Source: Rhodoluna sp. (GTDB lineage: Bacteria; Actinomycetota; Actinomycetes; Actinomycetales; Microbacteriaceae). From it: a DNA stretch of 64,000 bases. Position 1 is the first letter of the stretch. Each line of letters opens with the position of its first letter. The notes beneath the pieces are model-generated. The model had not been told where the DNA came from. It was given only the letters and a program-made list of their open reading frames with translations, and did no database searches. The stretch lies in the NCBI RefSeq assembly GCF_024641065.1, contig NZ_JAHEDV010000001.1, positions 372,001 to 436,000 of the forward strand, in the 5' to 3' direction. A program made the position numbers and the translations under genes. Positions 30,892-39,787 of the stretch are shown here, in pieces.

Positions 30892-30916
30892 ATGGCCAAA
30901 CCAGTTACTGCAGCAA
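30887..30916 (-). promoter_or_regulatory. Weak candidate outward promoter at the left element end
   Basis: On the minus strand TTGCTG (30911-30916), an 18-base spacer, and TAACTA (30887-30892) face the dprA 3' fragment and xerC. It overlaps the integrase start on the opposite strand. The -10 match is poor, so this is a tentative call; it would explain continued xerC expression after insertion. Confidence 0.25.
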
Positions 30917-32343
30917 TATATTTACGAATTAGCCAAGACCCTCGAGAAGATGGCCTTGCTGTGGAACGTCAAGAAGCGGAATGCAGGGCTATAATCGCGT
31001 CCAAGAATTGGGTTTTAGGTGAAATCTACTCGGATACTGTCAGTGCAAGCAAGAAGAATGTCACCCGCCCTAACTACGAACGAATGCTCCTTGACTTCAA
31101 AAGGGGAAAATTTGTCGCTTTGGTTTGCTGGGACCTAGACCGCCTAACTCGTCAACCCCGTCAACTCGAGGATTGGATTGAAGCTGCTGAAGAGGACGGC
31201 CTTTTGCTCGTAACGGCAAACGGGGAGGCCGACCTCACAAACGATAACGGGCGATTATTCGCTCGAATGAAGGCCATTGTTTCCAAAGCAGAAATGGAAC
31301 GGAAAGGCGCTAGGCAAAAGGCCAAGAATGCCCAACTCGTCTCGGGTGGTTTTCCCGTTCCTGGAAGGCGGCGATGGGGATATGAATCTGATAACAAGAC
31401 TCCTCGCCCCGCAGAAGCAACTCGAGTGCAATACGCTTTTGAACAGGTTGCTCTGGGTAAATCACTGCGGTCAGTTGCGGTTGAATTAGGAGTCAAGCCT
31501 GTCAGGTTGCGCGAATCGCTAACTCATCGCTCATATGTTGGGGAAGTCAAACACTTAGGCGAATTCTTGCCATCGGACAAAATTCAACCGCTAGTTTCTG
31601 AAGAACTTTTTGAACAGGTTCAGGCAATTCTTAGCGATCCGACTAGAAAAACCACACCGGGAAATACTGTTCGACATTTATTGTCGGGGTTGGCAAAATG
31701 CGGCATCTGTGATTCAACAATGTATTACATGAATGGCTATTTGTGTTCTGGAGCCACCAATCACGTTCACATAAAAAAGGAATATTTAGAAAATCTCGTT
31801 GTGCTTTCTATAAAAGATTGGGTGGGCCGAAATCGAACAGCCCCCGACTATGGGGATTCTTCCGATGAACTTGTTCCACTTGTGCAGGAATTGCAGGAAG
31901 TGGAGCGACTACGCGCCGCGAACTACCGATTTGCTGAAGCCGAAGGTGCCGACCTCAAGTACTTAATGAGAAGAATCAAGGAACTTGGGGAGCATGCAAA
32001 TGACTTGGAAAGAAAAATAAGAATGACGCGCGAAATGACCGCAAAATCTTCTCTCCTTGAAGACATGCGTCGTAAGTGGTGGGAGTCAATTGATGCAGCA
32101 GGTTTTGATGAATGGAAGACTTCAATGAATGACGCAGCAGAAAAAATAGGCTTGGAAAACGAAGTTGTCACCGTTGAGCAGTTTATTCATGTCAGGAAAC
32201 TTGACAGGGCTTTCGATTACTGGTTTGAGTATTGGAATGAATTAGATATTTTTCAACAACGCGAGATTGTGAAAGCTCTCATCACAGTGGTGGTGCATAA
32301 AGGACGTGGCCAAGAAAGAATCGAAGTTAAATTCGTCGATTGA
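30892..32343 (+). CDS. Large serine integrase
   Basis: 483 aa site-specific recombinase of the phiC31/Bxb1 class. Resolvase catalytic domain at the N-terminus: AAIYLRISQDP with the nucleophilic Ser14 and Arg12, then CWDLDRLTRQPRQLE with catalytic Arg residues (80-90) and KAEMERKGARQKAK. A recombinase domain (about 155-260, GRRRWGYE...) is followed by a zinc ribbon (C270, C273, C285, probable fourth ligand nearby) and a coiled-coil region (about 330-400). It begins immediately after the attP arm at the left element end, and no Shine-Dalgarno sequence is visible. It catalyses the dprA insertion; excision would need a directionality factor. Confidence 0.95.
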   Translation: MAKPVTAAIYLRISQDPREDGLAVERQEAECRAIIASKNWVLGEIYSDTVSASKKNVTRPNYERMLLDFKRGKFVALVCWDLDRLTRQPRQLEDWIEAAEEDGLLLVTANGEADLTNDNGRLFARMKAIVSKAEMERKGARQKAKNAQLVSGGFPVPGRRRWGYESDNKTPRPAEATRVQYAFEQVALGKSLRSVAVELGVKPVRLRESLTHRSYVGEVKHLGEFLPSDKIQPLVSEELFEQVQAILSDPTRKTTPGNTVRHLLSGLAKCGICDSTMYYMNGYLCSGATNHVHIKKEYLENLVVLSIKDWVGRNRTAPDYGDSSDELVPLVQELQEVERLRAANYRFAEAEGADLKYLMRRIKELGEHANDLERKIRMTREMTAKSSLLEDMRRKWWESIDAAGFDEWKTSMNDAAEKIGLENEVVTVEQFIHVRKLDRAFDYWFEYWNELDIFQQREIVKALITVVVHKGRGQERIEVKFVD

Positions 32344-32380
32344 AGTTCAGAGTTATTGCAGTGAGGGCGCACCTCAATCA

Positions 32381-32782
32381 CTATGAGCACATAGCGCCAA
32401 GAGTTTGATTTGAGCTTTGGAACTCTCCTGCTGCTTTGTCCAAAGCGGCGCTATCTAAATCCAAAAGGCTAGTGCGAAGGGTTTCTGCGACCTCACGCGA
32501 CTTAGCGATCCAATCTTCAAGCGCCGTCCTTAATTGAGCCTCTCGAGGCAGAACACCAGCTTCCATCTCATCAAGTTTCGCTGTCCATAGCTTGATACCC
32601 GAGCGCCTATAGGAGTTGTCAGAAATTTCGGCAGTCGTCGCATTCTGCAGAGCCACGATTTCCTTGATGTAACCACCAACAGCTTCACAGTCTTTGGCAT
32701 TGGCCTTAAAACCCGAACAACCTGACAATCCCAATGTAATTCCCAAGACGGTGACTGCAACTACAGTTTTTCTCAAATTCAT
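32381..32782 (-). CDS. Small lipoprotein (unknown function)
   Basis: 133 aa. A clear lipoprotein signal peptide: MNLRK, a hydrophobic stretch, and the lipobox LSGC with the lipidated Cys at about residue 22. The mature part is mostly helical and Ala/Glu/Leu-rich (LWTAKLDEMEAGVL, LRTSLLDLDSAALDKAAGEF), with two more Cys (CEAV... and the penultimate residue), which could form a disulfide. I do not recognise a family. It is element cargo on the opposite strand to the integrase; a surface or superinfection-related role is conceivable but not shown. Confidence 0.7.
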   Translation of the reverse strand: MNLRKTVVAVTVLGITLGLSGCSGFKANAKDCEAVGGYIKEIVALQNATTAEISDNSYRRSGIKLWTAKLDEMEAGVLPREAQLRTALEDWIAKSREVAETLRTSLLDLDSAALDKAAGEFQSSNQTLGAMCS

Positions 32783-32857
32783 GAACGCTCGCCCCCAAAA
32801 TCAAATCAGGATTCGAGTATAAGTGAGAAGAATATTTAGTTACTTTATGTCTTCAGC

Positions 32858-32950
32858 TTGTACGAAAACGATAATTTTCGGCCATCTGGGTCGGACAGCC
32901 TTGTGGTCTCGCATCTCAAGTTGTCTTTTGTACGAAACCTGTGTACGATT
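32858..32950. repeat. Direct repeats TTGTACGAAA upstream of the small serine recombinase
   Basis: TTGTACGAAA occurs at 32858-32867 and again at 32928-32937, exactly 70 bases apart, and the related GTGTACGATT is at 32941-32950. The first copy runs into a short palindrome CGAAAA-CGATAA-TTTTCG. The set ends 39 bases before the recombinase start. Such spaced repeats are what a resolvase res site or an operator looks like. Confidence 0.55.
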
Positions 32951-32989
32951 GCACTCTACCTAAAGGTATGAGTAACGGACAGGCAGTTA

Positions 32990-33559
32990 TTGAATTCATC
33001 TTCTAAGAAATTTGGATACGCGCGCGTTTCAACCCAAACACAGTCAACTGACAACCAAGAGCAACTTCTAAAGGAATACGGATGCGACAAGCTCTTTGTC
33101 GAGAAATACACTGGCACCAAGTCAGACAGGCCTCAGTTGAACGAGCTAAAGGCACATCTGAGACATGGTGACACTGTTGTAGTAACAAAGCTAGACCGAC
33201 TGGGTCGTAGCACGAAAGATCTCTTACAAATCGTTTCAGACTTCAAGGCGATCGAAGTCAACCTTGTTGTGATGCAGCAGAACATCGACACAACCACTAT
33301 CGAAGGCCGCTTGTTCTTCACACTCATTAGCGCTTTCGCTCAATTCGAAGCCGAAATCATTTCCGCGAGGACCAAGGATGGTTTGGCGGCAGCCAAGGCT
33401 AAGGGCAAGCTCGGAGGCAGACGCTCCGTACTCTCGCCTATGCAAAAATCTCAAGTCGCTGAATTTTACGCACAAGGAAAAACAGTTTCTCAAATCGCGG
33501 AGCTGTTTTCTACCACGCGACAGGTGATCTACCGTTCCCTCGAGAAACAAAGTTCTTGA
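32990..33559 (+). CDS. Small serine recombinase (resolvase/invertase family)
   Basis: 189 aa. Resolvase domain: FGYARVSTQTQ with Arg12 and nucleophilic Ser14, KLDRLGRSTKDLL, TIEGRLFFTLISAFAQFE, and the E-helix region ERAR-like (EAEIISARTKDGL). A C-terminal Hin-type HTH completes it (KTVSQIAELFSTTRQVIYRSL). TTG 32990 is the start, with an AGG 6 bases upstream; a 12-codon ATG frame at 32968 overlaps it. It is distinct from the large integrase and could resolve multimers, invert DNA, or be a remnant of an older insertion. Confidence 0.9.
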   Translation: MNSSSKKFGYARVSTQTQSTDNQEQLLKEYGCDKLFVEKYTGTKSDRPQLNELKAHLRHGDTVVVTKLDRLGRSTKDLLQIVSDFKAIEVNLVVMQQNIDTTTIEGRLFFTLISAFAQFEAEIISARTKDGLAAAKAKGKLGGRRSVLSPMQKSQVAEFYAQGKTVSQIAELFSTTRQVIYRSLEKQSS

Positions 33560-33812
33560 AAGGAGTGCTGTTGGCGCAATCGATTCAATCATCTACCTCG
33601 ATAGAGGTTTGACAGAAATGACGCTGAGTGTTCCGATTTACCGCTGATGAGGATAGAGGCAAAAGTTGCAACGGGCGTCTCGGCAGGAATCAAACCTAAG
33701 ACCAAGACATTAGAAGTCTCGTGGACAAAATCTGTATTGCCTTGTAAACACAAGCATATATTTAGACACAGACTTTTTGTGCAATAGCTATGCAACAGTG
33801 GATTGGTATGAC

Positions 33813-34805
33813 CTACTTTTTATCAGAAAAGCTCTTTAAATATTGGACTGCTGCTTCAGATTGTGCGTTGAAGTGGGTTTGGGATTGCACAAATTTCCAG
33901 ATCACTCTCGGGTACGGATCTCCTCTGCCATCTTCATACATTCCAACGCGGCTGGCGGCTCCGTGTATCTGATAGTTATCCTGTGTCGCTGAAAGTAAAA
34001 AATCTATTTGCTTTTGCGTCAAGCCCTGTTGGAGTCGTAGATGCCTCCAAAGCGAATCCGTAGTCGAAAAGAGATTCGACCGACTAAGTGAGATTAATAG
34101 CGAATCAATAAATCTGGGCTTGAGGTCGGGATCATAAGTTACCCACTCTACGATTTCTTTGATCACCTTTTCGTGCGTTGTCCGTTCAGTAACCGATAGA
34201 GCTTGGTCCTTAGCAACAAAACCGTGTGGCGGCTTCTTGCCGTATTTGAGGGTGAAGTAAGGTACGTCGCGACCAATCAACCAACCAACCTCTTGGTCAC
34301 ACCAAGGGCTGGCACCAAAGCCATCGTGGAAGAAGATTAATCCCCCATGAACTTCGTTTAGGCTTTTGCGAATCTCTTGCTGAAAGTCTGCTGTTGGCCG
34401 AATGGATTCGTGTGCGATAAAAAGTCGAACTCCAAGCAATGAAAGGCTGTCTCCAACCTCTGAAATTACTTTTTTATGCTTCGCGAGGTGCGAGCCAAAC
34501 AAAAACAGAGGCACCACGTCGTCAGCAACGATGCTCTCGTCTCTTTTGAGGTGCCCACCTATCTCCTCAATTCCATCTGCGAGCTTTTGAAGTTGCACCG
34601 GCTGCAACTCATCAAGGATCCTGTATAAGACCTCTTTGCGTTCAGTGTCGGTAGGCGACCAATTGCCATATTCATCGCCGTGCCAAAAGCGCGAATCAAT
34701 TAACTCGGCTTCGATTTCTCTGAGCAATAGATTTATTTCCGCTGCATCAAGTTTTAGGCAGTTCATTCCGATTCGTCGGATGTTCTGAATTCTTTCAATG
34801 TTCAA
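33813..34805 (-). CDS. TIR-domain protein (probable NADase-type defence effector)
   Basis: 330 aa. Residues about 99-200 read as a TIR domain: LFLFGSHLAKHKKVISEV, LLGVRLFIAHESIRPTADFQQEI (given here in parts: GVRLFIAHESIRP, then FQQEIRKSL), then GFGASPWCDQEVGWLIGRDVPYF with Glu172 at the position of the catalytic Glu, and KPPHGFVAKDQAL. Prokaryotic TIR proteins often cleave NAD+ or make cyclic ADP-ribose signals in anti-phage immunity. The N-terminal about 90 and C-terminal about 120 residues are helical and unrecognised, possibly sensor or partner regions. Start TTG 34805, or ATG 34766 as alternative; both lack a strong ribosome-binding site. It is 14 bases after the Type ISP gene, so probably one operon. 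Confidence 0.8.
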   Translation of the reverse strand: MNIERIQNIRRIGMNCLKLDAAEINLLLREIEAELIDSRFWHGDEYGNWSPTDTERKEVLYRILDELQPVQLQKLADGIEEIGGHLKRDESIVADDVVPLFLFGSHLAKHKKVISEVGDSLSLLGVRLFIAHESIRPTADFQQEIRKSLNEVHGGLIFFHDGFGASPWCDQEVGWLIGRDVPYFTLKYGKKPPHGFVAKDQALSVTERTTHEKVIKEIVEWVTYDPDLKPRFIDSLLISLSRSNLFSTTDSLWRHLRLQQGLTQKQIDFLLSATQDNYQIHGAASRVGMYEDGRGDPYPRVIWKFVQSQTHFNAQSEAAVQYLKSFSDKK

Positions 34806-34819
34806 TCGTCATTGCGCTT

Positions 34820-37800
34820 TCAGGAGAATTTTGGGAACTTGGGCATCTGGTCGAGTAACTTCGTAGTTTCCAATGAGACAGTCACTACTTTGGCGAGTAG
34901 CTGGTAAAGGTAGTCCGCACTTCCTGACTCTTTTGCCCAGTCATTCGGGTCGTTAATTAGGCCACTTGCCTTATCGACCGTTATTTTGAACCTCTCAACA
35001 ACCCAATCAACCGCAGACTTCGCACCAATCTTGAAGTCATGGGCTTCCAGAGGTATCCCACGTACTTGCAGGTTGTTATTGAAAACCACTACGGATTTGT
35101 CAATGCTCTTACCAGCCTTGAGATACGAAAGTCTTTCTACCTTGAAGTCGCTTGGATCTAGACCAACTTTTTCTAAAGGATATGGATTGACAACCTCATA
35201 GTCGGCATGGAGTTCACCTAATCTCCTACCCAAATCCACCATCTCTCGGAAAGAATCAAGTATTGGGATTCGGGGCAACATTCGCTTGAAATCGTTTTCA
35301 AACAAAAGCTTATATTCAGGGTGATTGAGAACGGCATAAGTGTAGAAAAACAATTCATCAGCGGTGACTGAATAACCCAAAACCGCTGTGAATTGGGCAA
35401 TGGCGTGCTCAGAAATATTGTCAGGTGAATCATCAGAGAACAGGCTGAAAGCTTCTTGTGGAGACCCATCAAGCTCATCGCCTTTACTGTATCTAGGGAA
35501 AAACTGACTGTTAGTTTGGGCGCCAAACGCGGACATGTCGGGTACAAGTTTTGTCATTAGCGCAGAGAAAGGTACAGCCGCACCTACGCCAGCAAGTACG
35601 AAGCCGATTTGTTGCAAGTGCGGATTTGAGAAATCTCTCTTCAGAATTGCTGGCCGGTGTAGCACCTCAGTGTCACCATAAAGTTTTTGTTTATTGAACG
35701 GGCGATATGCAGCATCGACAACGAGTCCAGTTTTGAAAGAAATTTTCTTGCCGCGTTCGAAATTAGACAAAAGACTTGAGGACCAACTAATTAACTTCGG
35801 ATTCTTTTCTACGAAAACCTCCGGTGCCCCAAGTTTCCCGCTCGCCTCCCAACGTTCAATCTCAGTGTTGTAAGTTTCAAGCATTTTTCGAACTGAAGCA
35901 TTTACCTTTTCACCTGAAAAGTTGTAGACCCACGCATCTCGATTTGTTTGTAGACCAGTGCTGTAAGACTTAAAAATCCCAATTTCATTTGACTTACCTT
36001 TTGCCCCAATAGGTATGAATGATTCGAACACCTCGTTCCTCTGATTAATCCAGTCGCCCGCTTCATTCGGTTTAATGTCAACCCAAGGGATTGACTCCAG
36101 ATTCAAGAATTCTGTCGTTTTCTCTAACTTGTCAGACTTAGTCGCATAATCAGGAAATTCAAAGTACTTGATACTTCCTGAGCCCTTGTGGTTGGCGCGT
36201 TTGACGAGGAAAATTACCGAAACACCCACTCGTATATCGAATATATTCCCACCTTCTCGTCTAGCTGCCTCGCCGGCCATCCTTGAATTTCCTCGATAAT
36301 TAACAACAAAGATGTTTGAGAACTCCTCAACGAGACACTTTCGCAACCCCGAGGCCGTATTGCTATCAATAAAACCATTGTTGGTCACATACGCGATTAG
36401 TCCATCGTCGTTTATTCGATCAGACGCCCAACGAATCGCTCGGATGTATGAGTCATACAGATTGTTCTTGTTTTGGGCGTCTGTTTTCCTTGCGTAAGTT
36501 TCAGTGATGCGAGAATCCAGCGTCGGGTAACTCAAATTTCCATTGGCGTCGTTAGCGGACGTTTGCCCAGCGGAATATGGCGGATTACCAATAATTATCT
36601 GAATAGGCGTCTCTTTTTGCGCCTTTACACGGCCATTATTTTCTGGGAAAACTTCTAGACCGAAAAGTTCATCCGAATCGCCCTTTTCATGCATTTGGAA
36701 AGTGTCAGTCAATACAATTCCATCGAACCCCTCATACTTGCCACCGGCGAGTGCATGGAAAGCCTCTTCGATGTTTATGGCCGCAACATAGTAGGCGAGC
36801 AAAACAATTTCATTTGCATGGAGTTCAGACTTGTACTTTCGAATTAAATCGTCCGGCTTTATGAGCCCAGACTGAAGTAACCGAACAATGAATGTTCCAG
36901 TTCCAGTGAACGGATCAAGTACATGGACGTTCGGGTCGGAAATACCCGATCCAAATTCTGTTTTAAGTAAAAAGTCAGAACCGGAGATAATGAAATCAAC
37001 AATTTCGTTTGGCGTATAAACGATTCCTAGGCGCTCGCTTGTAGCTGAAAAGGCTAACTTGAAGAATCTTTCATAGAGCTCTTTGACGATTTTCTGCTTA
37101 GATGCACCATCGGTAATGCCGCTAGCGCGCAGCCTCACGCTTTCATAAAACTTTTCAAGGTCTTCCGTGTGCTGGTCGAGCTTTGATTTCTCAAGCGCAT
37201 CGACCATTCCTTGCATCGCAACGGATACGGGGTTTTGTTCAGAAAATTGGTAATCCTGAAAAAGTGCATCGAAGACTGGTCTAGTAATCAGGTGTTGCGC
37301 CAACATCTCGATAGCTTCGAGCGCAGTAACGAAAGGGTTCAGGTTATCTTGAAGGCTCTTAACAAATCTCTGAAATTCGTTTTGTAGCTCAGGGTTTGAG
37401 CCATCAACAAGAATGCGAATTCGAGCAATGTGTGCAGTAGCAATTTCAGTCACATCTTTTGCCCAGTTTTCCCAGTAAGTTCGCTCACCGACTTTCTGCA
37501 CAATCTTTGCCAAGATTGCATCTTTCCAGTCTGCGAAGTCGAACTCAAATAGGGGCACTTGACCGCTGTCTTTTGGTTTAGAGTCGCCGTCCCAGTCTCC
37601 TTCGCCGGTGCTTGGGCTTGCGTCGATAATCTCGATTACGCCACCAGTGTCGCCAGTGAGGTCGATCTTGTTCACGAGGGCGTCAAAACGCTCATCGTGA
37701 GCTCGTAAGGCTTGCAAAACTTGCCAGACGACTTTGTAGTTCTTGTTGTCCGCGAGCGCTTCCTCGGCTGATTTGCCGGCTGGTACGGCGATTGGAAGTA

Positions 37801-39562
37801 TGACATAGCCGTATTGTTTGTTATCGGCTTTTCGCATTACGCGTCCTACGGATTGGACGACGTCGACTTGGCTGTCGCGTGGGTTTAAGAATAGGACTGC
37901 GTCTAGGGCTGGCACATCGACGCCTTCTGATAGGCATCTGGCGTTGCTTAGGACTCGTACTGTATTTTCGGTTTTGGTGTCTTTGAGCCAATCGAGGCGT
38001 TCGTTTCTTGCCATTACATTGAATGTGCCGTCAACATGGTCGGCTTCTGCGATTAGTCCGTCTTTTTCTTTGGCTTCGTCGTTTAGGGCTTTGGTGACTG
38101 TTCCGAATAGTTCGGCGATCCTTTTGGAGTCTTTGATTGAGCGTGAGAATGCGACGGCGGTTCTCATCGGTGTTTTGTCGACTAGGAAGTCATCAGGGTT
38201 GGTGCTTCGTTTGCGTAGACCGTTGTAACAGCCAACGATTTTGATTGCGTCTTGGAGTTTGAGTTCGTCTCCGTCGGTGAGAATTTTTTGAAGTGATTTG
38301 CTTACTTGTGTTTCGGACACAGTGAGAACTAGAACTTTGTAATCGCTGAGCAAACCGCGAGATACGGCGTTACCGAAGTTGAGTCGGTGGAACTCTTGGC
38401 CGAACTGTGATTCGTTGTCCATCGACGCTAGGACGGCGGATGCTTCTTCTGCTTTGGCTTTGCTTGCTTCTGCGTAGATACGAGGTGTAGCGGTCATATA
38501 GAGGCGTTTGGAGCCCTTTATGAAGTTGTTGTCGTGTACTCGAACAAAGTTTGATTCGTCGTCGCCGGCGAGAGTCACTCCGGTCGTTCGGTGCGCCTCG
38601 TCACAGATGATCAGATCGAACTCAGGAAGCCCTTTTTTCTGTGCTGCTGCCACGACCTCAATAGATTGATAAGTCGAGAAGATAACCGTAAGGACTGCAT
38701 CAGTCCCCTTGTTGAAGTGCGATGCAAGTTTCTCAACATTTGTGGTCGACGGATAAGCGAGATCCGCGACGCGCGTATCCTCAGAACTCGCCTGCTTACT
38801 CAACTTCGTGTCAGAACAGACTGCATAAGCGCGGAAGTCGGCTGAAGCCTCTCGTTTCCACTCTTTGAGCGTCTGAGACAACAAAGCGAGGGAAGGCACT
38901 AGGAATAGCACTGTTCCGCCCTTGGGCGTCATCTCCTGAACAATCTGAAGCGAAGTGAAAGTCTTACCTGTTCCACAAGCCATAATCATCTTGCCTCGGT
39001 CGGCAGAAGCAAAGTGGGCCTTAGCAGCCTCAATGGCTTCTAACTGGTGAGGAAACGGCGTCTTCTTCTTCAGAAGCCCAATTTTTGAAACATCTTGGAG
39101 ACTGAAACCAGACCAGTCGATACCGGACTCATCCAAATCCTGAACACGAATGATTGTCGTCGGGATTTGCTGACCTTCAACAGCATCGCTAGCGTTTTTT
39201 GACCAGTTATCTGTTGTCGAGAAGATGTAGCGCTCGCGGAATGGTTCTTTTCCAGAAGCGGTGAAGAAGGAGTCGATTTCTTTCTTGTCTAGGTATGCGC
39301 CTTCGGCGTAGAACTTGCATTGGATGGCTGCGATTTCGCCTGTCTCAGGTATGCGAGCAACTAGGTCGATTCCGGTGTCTTGTTTTGAGATGCCGTTCTC
39401 TTTCGCCCAGTCCCCATAAAGCCATACTTTGTCGAAGTAGGTTCGGTAGAACGGGTCGATTTCCAAATATTTCTTTGTCAGCGCTTCAAATAGGTCACCT
39501 TTGTGTCGCTCGTCGAACGCTGACTCACGCAATTCTGCGAGCACATCGTGAATAGACTTCAT
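34820..39562 (-). CDS. Type ISP-like single-polypeptide restriction-modification enzyme
   Basis: 1,580 aa, the length of LlaGI/LlaBIII-type enzymes. Order of domains: Mrr-like PD-(D/E)xK nuclease (DTGIDLV about 62-68, AIQCKF about 79-84) and SF2 helicase/translocase (Walker A ACGTGKT 195-201, DEAH 321-324, motif III TATP, motif VI QSVGRVMRK 570-578). A helical coupler (about 680-830) precedes the adenine N6-methyltransferase (motif I DPFTGTGTF 883-891, motif IV NPPY 993-996) and a target-recognition C-terminus (about 1,150-1,580). All key residues are present, so it is probably active. Start ATG 39562 has AAGGA upstream; the frame reaches 39,595. It both methylates and restricts, translocating along DNA. 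Confidence 0.93.
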   Translation of the reverse strand: MKSIHDVLAELRESAFDERHKGDLFEALTKKYLEIDPFYRTYFDKVWLYGDWAKENGISKQDTGIDLVARIPETGEIAAIQCKFYAEGAYLDKKEIDSFFTASGKEPFRERYIFSTTDNWSKNASDAVEGQQIPTTIIRVQDLDESGIDWSGFSLQDVSKIGLLKKKTPFPHQLEAIEAAKAHFASADRGKMIMACGTGKTFTSLQIVQEMTPKGGTVLFLVPSLALLSQTLKEWKREASADFRAYAVCSDTKLSKQASSEDTRVADLAYPSTTNVEKLASHFNKGTDAVLTVIFSTYQSIEVVAAAQKKGLPEFDLIICDEAHRTTGVTLAGDDESNFVRVHDNNFIKGSKRLYMTATPRIYAEASKAKAEEASAVLASMDNESQFGQEFHRLNFGNAVSRGLLSDYKVLVLTVSETQVSKSLQKILTDGDELKLQDAIKIVGCYNGLRKRSTNPDDFLVDKTPMRTAVAFSRSIKDSKRIAELFGTVTKALNDEAKEKDGLIAEADHVDGTFNVMARNERLDWLKDTKTENTVRVLSNARCLSEGVDVPALDAVLFLNPRDSQVDVVQSVGRVMRKADNKQYGYVILPIAVPAGKSAEEALADNKNYKVVWQVLQALRAHDERFDALVNKIDLTGDTGGVIEIIDASPSTGEGDWDGDSKPKDSGQVPLFEFDFADWKDAILAKIVQKVGERTYWENWAKDVTEIATAHIARIRILVDGSNPELQNEFQRFVKSLQDNLNPFVTALEAIEMLAQHLITRPVFDALFQDYQFSEQNPVSVAMQGMVDALEKSKLDQHTEDLEKFYESVRLRASGITDGASKQKIVKELYERFFKLAFSATSERLGIVYTPNEIVDFIISGSDFLLKTEFGSGISDPNVHVLDPFTGTGTFIVRLLQSGLIKPDDLIRKYKSELHANEIVLLAYYVAAINIEEAFHALAGGKYEGFDGIVLTDTFQMHEKGDSDELFGLEVFPENNGRVKAQKETPIQIIIGNPPYSAGQTSANDANGNLSYPTLDSRITETYARKTDAQNKNNLYDSYIRAIRWASDRINDDGLIAYVTNNGFIDSNTASGLRKCLVEEFSNIFVVNYRGNSRMAGEAARREGGNIFDIRVGVSVIFLVKRANHKGSGSIKYFEFPDYATKSDKLEKTTEFLNLESIPWVDIKPNEAGDWINQRNEVFESFIPIGAKGKSNEIGIFKSYSTGLQTNRDAWVYNFSGEKVNASVRKMLETYNTEIERWEASGKLGAPEVFVEKNPKLISWSSSLLSNFERGKKISFKTGLVVDAAYRPFNKQKLYGDTEVLHRPAILKRDFSNPHLQQIGFVLAGVGAAVPFSALMTKLVPDMSAFGAQTNSQFFPRYSKGDELDGSPQEAFSLFSDDSPDNISEHAIAQFTAVLGYSVTADELFFYTYAVLNHPEYKLLFENDFKRMLPRIPILDSFREMVDLGRRLGELHADYEVVNPYPLEKVGLDPSDFKVERLSYLKAGKSIDKSVVVFNNNLQVRGIPLEAHDFKIGAKSAVDWVVERFKITVDKASGLINDPNDWAKESGSADYLYQLLAKVVTVSLETTKLLDQMPKFPKFS

Positions 39563-39670
39563 CGGTTCATTTCCTTCTTTCCCCACATACTTCAAAAGTC
39601 TAATGAGCGCCTACGACAAGGCTGTGGACAACTCACTAGGTAAGAAACCAAACCACGTAAGAATAAGAGC

Positions 39671-39787
39671 ATGGGAGCAAAATGCGTGACGTGCGGCACA
39701 TTATTCGAAGTTGATTGCGATGTCGAAATAATCCGTTGTGACCTTTGCCCCAGTGAGCCTTGGGGCATCTTGTTTACTTCCCCTTGA
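39671..39787 (+). CDS. Tiny zinc-ribbon-like protein (38 aa, tentative)
   Basis: ATG 39671 to TGA 39787 encodes 38 residues with CVTC near the start and CDLC 14 residues later, the spacing of a zinc ribbon. The ribosome-binding site is weak and the end overlaps the convergent minus-strand gene by 14 bases. The Cys pattern is the only support. Confidence 0.35.
   Translation: MGAKCVTCGTLFEVDCDVEIIRCDLCPSEPWGILFTSP

Noticed and set aside
33589-33795. A 68-aa minus-strand frame between the small serine recombinase and the TIR gene
   Set aside because: Starts without a ribosome-binding site, overlaps nothing functional and has no recognisable composition or motif; the 253-bp gap is best left as intergenic.
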